Positions 40,606 to 50,739 of a DNA stretch of 64,000 nt are shown piece after piece. How positions within the stretch are numbered: the first letter of the stretch is position 1; each line of letters begins with the position of its first letter. The notes under the pieces were generated by a model. That model was not told where the DNA came from and searched no databases. It saw nothing but the letters and a program-made list of their open reading frames with translations. Source of the DNA: Euglena gracilis (Eukaryota; Euglenida; Euglenophyceae; Euglenales); assembly GCA_039621445.1 (NCBI GenBank), contig CP154956.1, positions 12,027,443-12,091,442 of the forward strand, read 5' to 3'. A program made the translations under genes and the position numbers.

Positions 40606-42964
40606 AAAAAAATGCTCTACACAAACGGAGTGCAACCCCCACGTACATGTGACGCTGGGTCTTTACTTGGGTCCACTGTTGGAGACTCCGGGTGTTCTTG
40701 GGGGGAGTGTTTAATTTGTTTCATGACACACCTGAGGCCCGAAAATAACCATTTCTGGGTTCTCAAAACAGTAAAAAAATGTTTCGACAATCTCACGCAT
40801 TGCTCTTTCTGAGATTTAACATGATATTCTTTCGTCATGCCATTCAGTTGGCACAAGGTTCGATGTAAGGGCAGGTGGGGGATCCGCACCTCTCCTCCAC
40901 TCAAGGAGAGGGGAGGTGGGCCCTTAACAAAAAATTGAACGAAAAATCCACTGGAAAACCTGATCCACAGGAAAAATGGCAAAAAAACAGGCTGACTTTG
41001 GAAAAAGGAGAGCTTTGGGAATGACCCTTGGACAATGACCTGTCCCAAAACATCAAATTTCGACCTTTTGTTTTCCAACCCCGCTGGAAATCCAGACCGG
41101 CCATTGGCCGGTCCTGGGCCCAAGGGCATTCCTAAAGGTCAGTCCTCAAGGAAAAAAAGCCGTCCCATAAAGACCGCCCTGGGTTGAGGTCCAAAATTTG
41201 AGCTGGGCAGTCCATCTCTTTGCCTCGTTTGGTACCAAAAATCCTGCTGTCGTCCTGAAGTATTGAGCACGCTTGATAAGGGGGGGCCTCAAGTGCTGAG
41301 AAAGCAGCCACAAGCTGGCTGCACCCGCCTCCCTTTGTGGGACTTTCCCTCCATCCTCAGTCTGAACCCAACTTTGTTTCCCAGATTGATGGATTCCATT
41401 CCTGGGTCACCCGATACACAGCAGCAGTGACAAAAGAAAAACAACACTGCACAGGTGAACGACCATCGTGGAGTCCTCACGCAGGAGAAACTGGGCAAAG
41501 CGGCTGCACGACCCCGTGAGGCCACCCAAGCCAAGTCCTATGAAACCAGAGGGATTTCCTGAGGACTCTGATAAAGAGGGGGGGGGTGGCTGGAAAAAGG
41601 TGCTGATTTGAAAAAAGGTGCTGCTAAAAAAAAATCCCCCAAAGGGGTTCCGGGGGGGGGGGCAGCCAGCTGGCAGCTAGACCAGGGTGGTACCCCGGAA
41701 ACAAGCAAAGATGCCCAAATCCAGCAGGTTTGGAATTCTTCAGCCAAGCTTTGGAGGTGAAAAACCGAAACACCTCTCAAAGGTGCCATTCTTGGGCCGG
41801 CCTTTTTGACCTCTCTTTAAACAGCTTTGCACCGAAGTTTTTTCCGGTCCCACCCGGCTTCGCTGGTGGCTGGTCGAGCTGGCCCAAACTTTATTTCACC
41901 GCCTGAGTCGGGGGTGTCCCGACTTAGGCGGCGGATCTTGCTCGTACTTCAGGGTTGTTTCTTTGTCGATGTGGGCATTTATGCAAACCGAACATTTTCG
42001 CACAAAATGGGCGGTGTAGGTACCGGGGGTTTGGTGTTTTTTGGGGGTTTGCACTCTGGGAAGCTCTCTCTGCTCTGGGGTTTTGTGCCACTCTGACTAC
42101 ACAAAAAAAAAGCAAATCACTAATTACCAGTGAAAAGTACCGGTAGTGACATGGCCTAAAAAGACAATTCGGATCTCGTCGAGTTGTTCCCTCTCACTCC
42201 CTCGCACTCAAAGTTCTGGTGACGACGGAGCCAAAATAAAAATTATCGACATGCGGGCATATGCGCGCACCGACCAAAAAAAGCATCAGTGCGCGATGAC
42301 CACTTTTCAAGCAGCAGCTCCCGGCTGGGAGCTGCTGCCTGAAAAGTGGTCATCACCATGCAGGTGGCTTTAAAGGGACCTTTTCATCAAACACCAGGGC
42401 TGTGGGCATGGATCTTTAGGCCTTTCGATTTCGGGACAAAAAAAACCGAACAAAAACCCTGCCCCAGATCAGGAACAAACTGCCCATTTGGGATGTTAAC
42501 TGGGAGGTTGGACAACTTGGGCCAGCGAGGGAGAGCGAGGGACCACAAACCACCATAAATGGGTTTTACTGCCCACCTCACCATTTGTCTGGGCACATGT
42601 CAGCCGGCGGCATGTTCAGTCACCGGAAGACGCATTTTCCCAGCACAAAAAAGCAACTCAACACGGCTTGGGGGGCCTCGCCTCCACCCCCATGCCCCTG
42701 GCCATGCCACTGGGCCGCGGCGGTGCACATCGGGCTCATACGGCATGGCGAGGCCTCGCCCCGGAGGCAGCCCCGCCCCACCCCTCCTGCTGGCTTCCAA
42801 ACAAAAACGGCCAAAGTGTGGAAATGGGTCGATCGAGGATGCGATGAAAAAAATAAACTTGCCAACCCTTCAATTTTGACCTCGTCCTCGCGCTCGGAGT
42901 ATCTGTCTCCAAAGCTATAACTCGCGAGGAGCCATTTATGAGCCGCCAGAAAAAAAGCAAAAAA

Positions 42965-42983
42965 TAATAAATAAATAAATTTA

Positions 42984-43046
<63 letters not shown>

Positions 43047-43048
43047 AC
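42965..43048. repeat. (AAAT)n microsatellite
   Basis: About twenty AAAT units, with minor interruptions near the start. Confidence 0.95.
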
Positions 43049-43896
43049 AATAAAACATGGGTCGTTTGCAATGACATTTTGGCATAACTCAAAATACGTT
43101 CATAGGGAGGTGGTGGATTCGGTAAATCTGAGGATTCATTTTTTTTATCAGCACTTCTCACTCCGAAGTGACAATTCAAATAGACCACTGCATGTGGCGG
43201 TGTCAACCAAAATCATCCAAGGCAGGAGTGCAAGAACCACTGTGTGTGAAACACAACGCATGGGAGTAAGATGCTCGCTCGTATCTGAAGGCAGGGATGC
43301 ACAGATATAATCTGTGTTTTTCACCAAAGCTCCATTTGTTTAAAAAATACATGCAAATATGACACGTAAAATTTTTGGGAAATGGCAGGCAAAAAATGCG
43401 ACACCGGTTCAAAATTTCAATTTCAGACAAAGGTTGCAAATTTGACTCACTGACAGGTTCAAAATGCAGCTTCTGTCAGATTAATCCTCTCTGGGAAGAA
43501 AGGTGCCTGTGATTTCCTTGACTGCTCAATCCCTGTGTGGAGGTGGCCACGTCCCCCAGGAGTTCAATATGATGCCACAGCTGCTTTGCCAACGTCATGC
43601 CACATCACATGCCGAAGCATTTATGTGTCCCTGGTCCACATTTGCTCCAAACACAATCCATCATTCTGCGTGAAATACATACAGACACATTGATAAGCGC
43701 AGCAGAAATACAACTGCCGGAGGTGACTTGGAAAGCAAAAAAAAGAAACCTTGTTCTCCCTGATCCTGTGTTAAACTTGCTGTCCCAATAAACTGCGACA
43801 AATAAACAAATGCAATTATGCAACAAGTGCAACTGTGAAAACATATGACAATAACAGCGGAAAGATCAGGGCGTCGATTTCCGAACCGGAAACAAG

Positions 43897-43897
43897 C

Positions 43898-43973
<76 letters not shown>

Positions 43974-43974
43974 G
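43897..43974. repeat. (GTT)n microsatellite
   Basis: About 25 uninterrupted GTT/TTG units. The poly-Asn, poly-Leu and poly-Cys ORFs here are artefacts. Confidence 0.97.
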
Positions 43975-45222
43975 CCAACATCATTATTATTCGGTAGCTG
44001 GTTCCACCGGGCGGCAGAGGTACGCCCTTCAGTCACAACATGGGATTTACTGGATGCAGCCAGAAAGCCATTTGTTGCAGACCCTCCAAAGGAGGGAGGC
44101 CCCAGTTTCGCAATTGGGCGCAGTGACAAATTGTGGAAACATCAACAACGTCAACATCAACATCGGTCGAATTGTTTTTTTTGCAAAACTCTGAATTTCC
44201 CACACGAATTCCCTCGTTTCAAAAACGCTTCAAAAACAACCAGGGTCCGATTCCCATAAATTGTGCGGGGAGGCATGGTCCCAACGTTGTGTGCTGCGAG
44301 GGAGCACAGGAAGCCCTTGTCCACCCACTCTTCCACCCGACCCCAGGGCAGAACAGGAAGGCCTGGTGGGGGGTAACCGACCCCCCCCACCCACCACAGC
44401 ATTTTCACAGATTCTTGGGGAAAATGGGGATTTTACCCAAAAAAATTTCAGGACCTTTTTTGAAATAGGAATTCATTTCAAGACAGTGGGGCAATGATGA
44501 TGGCGCTTTGGGAGAATGCGAAGCACAAAATGAGAAAGATCCACCCAGCGCCGAAGGGGTCGAAAACTGGTGCCCCCGGAAATACGGGAGGAGGTGGTGG
44601 TGGTCGCCCCCCACCCACCATCCTGGCTGTTTGGCCGATTCCCGTTCTGCCCTGCCCGGCCCTGCTGTCCACCCCCACTTGGTGCGTCTCCACGGACTTT
44701 GATGTCACTCTGGAGGAAGATGGCAAAGCGGTCAAAGCAAGCCACCTTATTTGGGGCACGACAACGACAACAGCGACGCTGCAGTTTATAGTTCTTCCAG
44801 AGATGAACTTGCTCCAAAATGGCAAGGGTGAAGAAAGCGTATCAGTCTAGAATACAAAGCCTGGAAGCTGTGTGTGTGTAAACACTTCTTTGAAGACCCC
44901 GAAGGGTTCTGGCACCCATAAAAAGGCTTAAGGCAGCAGAATTGCCTGCTGTTGAAACCCCGATCATGAGCTGAGTCGGAAGGGGTGATTTCTCTATTTT
45001 TGGGACGAAGGGCTGAAAACTGATTGGTTCGAAAACTGACTCAAAGCTCACCCTCCGAGCCCCCAACCTTCCCGCCCCCGAGGGATAGAAACATGTCATG
45101 GAATACTTTTTTTAAAAAATATGTTCATTTTCCTGTGCCTGATTGGTCAACTCTGGAACTGAGCATACCAAATTCCAAAAACAAAAAAAGATGGAGGATC
45201 CTCTGCGGCCATGGAAAAGCTG

Positions 45223-46362
45223 TTAAACAGTTTTCTTATTTGACAGGTGGAAGGAGCCCAAAAACCAATCCTGAAGGATTGCCAGGCAACAATGCTTGCT
45301 GGGCAAAGTGGTCTGGACAGGGGGCAGTTTGCGCAGGATCTGCTCTACCGTCGAGACGAACCACCGCTTCCACTCCTCCTGCGTCCAGTTCAGGTGGCTC
45401 ATCTCGGACACGTCCCGCACATGGATTGTTCTCAAGACCGGGGGGAGGGGGTCCTCCCCGTCCACCCAGGGGATATCCCCTGCCCTTTTTTAAAAAAAAA
45501 TTGGTTTTTTTGCTGGGGGGGGGATTTTGGGGCCAGGTGACTGTTCCCCCCTTCGGTCTAGCGGTTTTTTTTTTCGGGGGTTGGAGCTCTGGGTTTTGGG
45601 GAATTGGAATGAGAGCAGGGGGGGGGGCGTTTTGCTTCTGGGTCGAGAGGAATCGTTTTCTTTCACCTCCCGGACATGCTCCCTTTTGTCGCTGGATTGT
45701 GATCGATGTTCCCGTGGCTGGTTCTGCCACCCCCCCGTAATTCCTTCCGATCGTGTCTGATTGTTCCTGGCATCTCAGTTCTGTTTCCACGTTTGCAAAC
45801 ATTTCCTCCAGGGACAGTTTTGTCTGCACAACCGTGAACCTGGGTTGGTGTCCTGAGGCCAAGGCTGTGCCGTTTTTCATCATCAGCAGCTGGTATGCTC
45901 TGCTGCTGGTCAGGCTGATGATGAAATCGGTTCCATCGGCTGTCACGAGGAACCTTTCGTCAGCCCCCCGCAGGGGGGGGGGAGGACACTTATGGCCAGT
46001 TTTCCCCTCTGTCCTGGGGGGGTCCTGGGCGGGGAAACTGGCCATGACTCGGGGAGGACCCCAAAAATTTGGGGGTCAAAAAACTTACCACCATTTTGTG
46101 CCGAGAAAAGGCCAAAAATGGCCAAACGCTGCCTCTGGCGGGGGACCCACGAGGCCCTTGGGGATACCCTCGGGGAGGGGTCTGGCGGACCCCCCACCCA
46201 CCCTATCCCCCCCAGGGGGTTCAAAGTTTAAAACGATCCCTGGTCCGGCAGCGACGCCACGACGTCCCCAGGCAACACGTCGATGGACTCCAGGTAGCTG
46301 GCGGGGCCAGGGCCTCCTCCACCGATTGGTACCCCCGGGAACCAGAACTGACAACACCAACT
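45223..46362 (-). CDS. Three-exon hypothetical protein
   Basis: Three minus-strand blocks with strong codon bias. Exon a, about 46235-46360: YLESIDVLPGDVVASLPDQG. Exon b, about 45655-45955: RFLVTADGTDFIISLTSSRA, then LSLEEMFANVETELRCQEQS. Exon c, about 45223-45440: RDVSEMSHLNWTQEEWKRWF, then TVEQILRKLPPVQ, ending in TAA 45223-45225. The intervals are filled with repeats, including a 64-bp inverted-repeat element. I do not recognise the family. Splice sites are approximate. One of the most convincing host genes here. Confidence 0.6.
45987..46050 (-). mobile_element. 64-bp miniature hAT-like element
   Basis: CACTTATGGCCAGTTT to AAACTGGCCATGACTC, flanked by exact GGGGAGGA (45979-45986 and 46051-46058). 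Shortest member of the GAGTCATGGCCAG family; its central part is just CCTGGGGGG-type sequence. Confidence 0.85.
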
Positions 46363-46409
46363 GACACCCCCACCCCCAACCGAGGTCAGCATGCTCAGTA
46401 CGTCAGCAC

Positions 46410-46679
46410 CAGGGGTTTTTTTAAGACCGGGGGGGGAGGGGGGGTCCCCCCACCCACCCACCCCCTGGCCCCCCCGGGACTCCTGGGGGGGGGGGTCCTG
46501 GGGGACCCACAAAAAATGGCCGAAAAATTGCGAAAAGCACTTTTCAAAAATTTTCGGCGCCTTCGGCGCCGAAAAGGACATCCTACCCCCCTCCGGGGGC
46601 ACCCCCCCCCCAGGGGGGGGCTCTGCCGGACCCACCCACCCTACCCCCCCCCCGGGGGTCCACGACTAAAAAACCCCTG
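46410..46679 (+). mobile_element. Element of the CAGGGGTTTTTT family
   Basis: 270 bp from CAGGGGTTTTTTTAAGACC to the complementary end GGTCCACGACTAAAAAACCCCTG. It contains TTTTCGGCGCCTTCGGCGCCGAAAA, a near-perfect palindrome. No target duplication is visible, so an edge may be altered. Confidence 0.7.
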
Positions 46680-46839
46680 CCAAAAGTATTATATTGATCA
46701 GGGAACAAAATCAAAAAAAAACAGGAACTGTTCGCAGCCATGGAAACGCCAACGATTGGCTCAAACAGAGGGGGGGGGAGGGAGGGAGATCAGGCTTGGC
46801 TTTGAAATTCCTCCTTTTGTTTGGCCTTCAGAGGGTTAA

Positions 46840-48540
46840 AATTTGTTAACTTTGCCATCGCCCCCATTGCACTCGCGCCTGTGTGAAGTGCATGTGTGCA
46901 CACGTGTGTGCGTGTATGCGTGTGTGTTATTTGGTTGGCAAGATTGGTCTGCCAGGAGTGTCATTCGGACATTATCACATCCGGCTACCTGCCTTGCCTT
47001 CTGAGAATGATTCGCTTTCAGGAAATGCATTGGCAGACGAGACCCTCGGTCACATCCATGCAGAGAATCTCACGGTTGGTCGTCCTCGATTGGGAAACTC
47101 TGCAATCCGAGAGAGCTCAAAATCAGCTCGAACATGGCGAAGATAGGATTTGATCAGAGGACAAGAAGGCCAGGTCAACTGACAAAATAAAGGAAACCCA
47201 TACCCCCCATTTGACAACGGGAGCGGTGCAGGGCTATATAAAGAGGCTGGGGAGAGGGGAAGGAGGTGGACACCAACTTCCACTCGAAAGGGAGTCGATC
47301 CCTCCCCCAACAATGGCACTTTGCAAAGCGAAAGTAGCCGGAGGAATACAAAATCAAAAGCGGTGGTCCTGAAAAAAAAAACTGGGAATGGCTAACCCGG
47401 AAAACGTGTGGCCGTTTCCTCCGTTGATGTTTGTGGGTGGGATGGGATGCCCCCCCCTCCCTCGCCCCTTCGCCCTCGTCTCGGTGGGGGGGGGGTCGAC
47501 CCCACCCACCCAATGACCAAAAATTGTTGATTTTGCCGCGGGGTGTGGATTCAAAAAAAAGCCAAGCACCATCCTGTTTGGGAACATTTTCCATACGATG
47601 AAGTGTGACGGTGAGAATGATGCTTGCGGAGCCTGCGGTCGTCATTCAAATGCTAAATGGTGGTATCCCTGGTGGGGGAAAAGAGCCCTCCACGGCACCC
47701 CTCCCCACCCTGGAAACTGTCACCTTACAAGTCGGCCAGTACCCGGGACCCTGACAACTTCCTATCATGACAGGTTAGCTGGTACCAAGGACCCTGACAG
47801 TTTCCCGGGCGGGACCCTGACAGGTTGGGGGGGGGGAGACTTTCATGTACTTTCATATTTCTTCAGGAAATCCAGCCCTTTGGAAAATGAATACTCAACC
47901 GTGCTACAGAAATGCCCAGATGGTTCGCGGTTGAGGCGGCGCCGCAGTCGGCATAAATGCTCAAACAGCTGTCTGCCGCCCTCGTCAACCAGGCGACCTT
48001 TGCGTGACTTCGGAGTCACCTGTGCCGAGAGGACACGCTAATTCAGGGGCGTGTCAATGGGCGCAGAAAACCTTATCTCTCAACCACTTGAGCATTCAAA
48101 TACAGATTTGTGGTTGTGGCAATGGTTGTCAGCAAGCCCACAACCCATGAAAATTGCGCATTTTCCATAAAAAATGAAAATGCAAAATTTGACATTCAAT
48201 ACCTCTGGAAAAAATTATCGTTGGAACGACCTTGGAAGGGAGGGAGGCCAGAGGCTTTTCAGGACCCAAGGGTGGAAGCTGAAATGCTGCCCCTGAGTCT
48301 TCCTGTCCGCTGTTTTGATTTATGGGCCAACGTCAAACCCCTCAAGTGTAAAAAAGGCCCGAGGGCTTAAAAATATTACAGAAATGGAAACAGGGGGAAC
48401 ATGTGTGCGTGTATATGAGCGTTTGGGTGTTTAGTTTTGTTCACAAAAACAAAAGTGAGAAAATACTTTAAAACGGAAGAGTACGCAGGGCAAGGTTGGG
48501 GGGGCAATGGGAGGAGAAAACAACTGCGTCGCTCGTGGAA
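46840..48540. other. No confident gene
   Basis: 46890-46930 is a GT-rich run. 46950-47150 has weak plus-strand coding character. 47720-47830 carries several GACCCTGACAGTTTCC-type repeats, related to pieces at 28740-28880 and 61530-61580. Confidence 0.35.
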
Positions 48541-49140
48541 GGGGTTGTGTGGGGTTGAAGGCAGCGATACGATGCACAGCTGCGATACCTGCTCCGGTGT
48601 CGGGCCCATCACTCCGTCGGCAGCGGCAGCACTGGATTCTGAATACAAGCAGGCTTCTGTGAACAGGGCGGTCCTTAAGCAAATAAAATAAATAAACTCC
48701 GCCGTCCCAGCACACTCAATGAAAATATACAGGAAATGGGCAATAAATTTCTCAGGGAGAACAGGTCGGCACCAGGAAAAAAAATTGATTCCTGGCACCC
48801 TTGGACCATCGTCCATCCACCCAAATCATCAAAAACTATGTTTTTCGACTGTTTAATTTTTGCCCCCGTTCAAGTCCCAGTCTGGCCCTTTGGCCGAAAG
48901 GGGGGCAGTCCTTAAGGAAATATAAAAAAAAACTTTCCTGTCCCTTAAGGACCGCCCTGTCTTTGAAAGGTGGGTGTTTTCCAGAACACTGGATGCTAAT
49001 TTCCGCATCGATGCTTCAAAAGGGGACTGGGACGAGGAATCAAAGCGTTTCCTCCATGCAATGTCGCTCTCCGAATGTGTTCTCTGCAGGCATTACTTTT
49101 CCTTAAGCGCCTTGAAAACACCAGAAAGATCGTTCAAATC
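48520..49140. CDS. Coding-like islands split by an 8-bp-TSD element, strand uncertain
   Basis: 48540-48663 and 48968-49100 flank the element at 48664-48959. On the minus strand, dropping the element and one duplication joins CSGKHPPFKEACLYSESSAA in one frame. On the plus strand, RTLDANFRIDASKGDWDEES also looks coding. Product unknown. Confidence 0.35.
48664..48959 (+). mobile_element. hAT-like element, family CAGGGCGGTCC
   Basis: 296 bp with CAGGGCGGTCCTTAAG termini, flanked by TCTGTGAA/TCTTTGAA (7 of 8). Same internal sequence as 55949-56263, including GTTCAAGTCCCAGTC. Confidence 0.85.
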
Positions 49141-49527
49141 TGGGCCAAAACACCTTAAACACCCTAAAAAACCATCAAAAAACCATTCTGGAAAATATTA
49201 TTGTATTATTATTATTAATTTATAAACTGGCAAAAAAATTTGGCAAAAACAAGCCAACGTTGGGGAAAGAAATGATATCTGGCATTGCTCGAACATTGTC
49301 AATCTCCCAAACTTGAAAAAATGGGAGTTTCGGCTTTTTTTTTTGATTTGGACCAAAAAAAAGCTTAGAAGACCTAAAAATTGAAACTAAAAAAATGAAC
49401 TCAAACTAAATTGAAAATCGTGGGCTTAAAATTATGCCTGGCACTCTGAAAGATCTCCACTACCTCTGAAACGCCCTCAGAAGCGCCTTGAGACCAATGT
49501 GTACATTTTTCTGCTGAGTGTGCTGAG

Positions 49528-50736
49528 GTGCTGACAAATGTGATGAGGAACCAGCGCAACGAAGTCTGGCCGGGAACAAAGGTTGGCGGCCCTGGGTGGC
49601 TGCCGCGCACGATAGAAGAGGCACATGGCAACGCCGGCAGCACACAGTCTGTGCTCCTTAGAGCAGAGGGAAAGCCATGTATCAGGTCCAGGCTTCTTTT
49701 CAAGTCCCCCCCAGGGGGGGAGGAGGGTGTCCCCCCCCACCGGCCCCGGCTGCCTCCACCCCAGCACGCCGGTTGCACCGCGTCCTTGCTCGCACCTGCA
49801 AACCCTCCTCCCGGGGTAGCGACTGTGATCACGCAGGCAGTCCTACTATCTGGCTGCTGCGACTTGCACTTCTCGCAGCGGCCGGGTAGTGCTGAATACA
49901 GCTGAATTTTTGGTAGCGGTGGAGAGATGCGTTTGCATCTCTCCACTATGTGTGTCGACCCACCATCCTCCCAAAATCGGGCCGTCTCAGGGCGTTTCCC
50001 AAAAAAATTTTCGGCACTTCGCACCGAAACCCCCACCCGGGCTTTGTCCTGGGAACCCCCTGAGGGGCTCGATCCCAGACCCACCCACTCCCTCCCCCCC
50101 GGTGGTCTTCTGACTCAAAAAGAAGCCCGATCAGGACCCTGATTGAGATCGCTTTTGTACGCACTTATGGCCAGTGGACCCTGTCCTGGGGGGGTCCTGG
50201 GGGGTCCCGCATTTTTTGGCAAAAATATTGCACCACAAGATGAGGTTATTTTGAAGACCGGGGGGGGGGTCTGGCCCCCCCCCCCCGGTAGCGGGCGCCC
50301 GGAACTCCACGGTCAGTGGGTCCTGTGGGTACCGTCCCCCGGCGGGTCCTGGGCCGGGGGGGGGGGGGGGAAATGGCCATGACTCTTTGCACGAATGAAA
50401 AACAGAATGCACGCTCAAGCAGGGGGCGAGGCACAGACTGTAACTGTTGCCACGGCGGCAGCCGACAGGGTTTGGCGCCAGAGTGCCTCGTGGTTCCAAC
50501 CGAAAGCCAATGCCCCACCAAAATGTGACCCCAAAACCAAACGTTCGCAACACACCAAACGCAACCACAGCCAGAAGGTTTTGGAATTGCGGTCCTCCTC
50601 TTGGCGTGGCGCCAGGCTTGGAAGGACCGTCTTGCCCTGCCAATCACATTGGGCACTATTTCCGGCGCTGTTTGAGGACCTAAGCGGGTGCCAGGTTACT
50701 GGAGCCACCTTGCCAGGGGGCGGGTTTCCTATTTGA
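49528..50736 (+). CDS. Unknown host protein interrupted by two inverted-repeat elements
   Basis: Plus-strand coding blocks at about 49528-49688, 50130-50161 and 50386-50736 lie in one frame once the two elements and one copy of each duplication are removed. The joined frame runs NQRNEVWPGTKVGGPGW, TIEEAHGNAGSTQSVLLRAE, KPCIRTLIEIAF, RMKNRMHAQAGGEA, SASWFQPKANAPPKCD, KRNHSQKVLELRSS and ends at TGA 50734. That is over 180 codons without a stop and with balanced composition. No family recognised. The true 5' exon and any other introns are unknown. The minus strand also has open frames here, but they are less coherent. Confidence 0.5.
49689..50129 (+). mobile_element. hAT-like/introner-like element, family CAGGCTTCTTTT
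   Basis: 441 bp, ends CAGGCTTCTTTTCAAG and AAAAAGAAGCCCG, flanked by ATCAGGTC/ATCAGGAC (7 of 8). It lies in a coding exon. GT at TTTTCAA|GTCC and AG at AAAAAG|AAGC would splice it out leaving 30 nt (15+7+8) in frame and without a stop. The middle (about 49757-49905) is GC-rich and exon-like, possibly captured cargo. Confidence 0.7.
50162..50385 (-). mobile_element. hAT-like element, family GAGTCATGGCCAG
   Basis: 224 bp, CACTTATGGCCA at one end and TGGCCATGACTC at the other, flanked by TTTGTACG/TTTGCACG (7 of 8). It contains the CCGTGGAGTTCCGGGCGCC module also seen twice at 35190-35380. In the same exon as the element at 49689, only 32 bp away. Confidence 0.75.
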
Positions 50737-50739
50737 ATG

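Larger units (their letters stand above)
40620..45222. other. Repeat-rich, no confident gene
   Basis: 40920-41181 is a decayed CAGGGCGGTCC-family element (right end GACCGCCCTG at 41172-41181). 42303-42350 holds an inverted repeat around GACCACTTTTCA. 42600-42800 is GC-rich with a LIRHGEA-like match discussed under rejected items. 44480-44850 has coding character on both strands. Microsatellites are listed separately. Confidence 0.4.

Noticed and set aside
42660-42790. HIGLIRHGEA match, like the RHG motif of histidine phosphatases
   Set aside because: A single short match in a GC-rich stretch. No second catalytic His region and no splice context.
42965-43974. CRISPR-like arrays
   Set aside because: These are simple microsatellites and tandem repeats. 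No spacers of constant size and no cas genes.
46410-46679. Octamer duplication for this CAGGGG-family copy
   Set aside because: The flanks GTCAGCAC and CCAAAAGT do not match. The element is called on its ends only.
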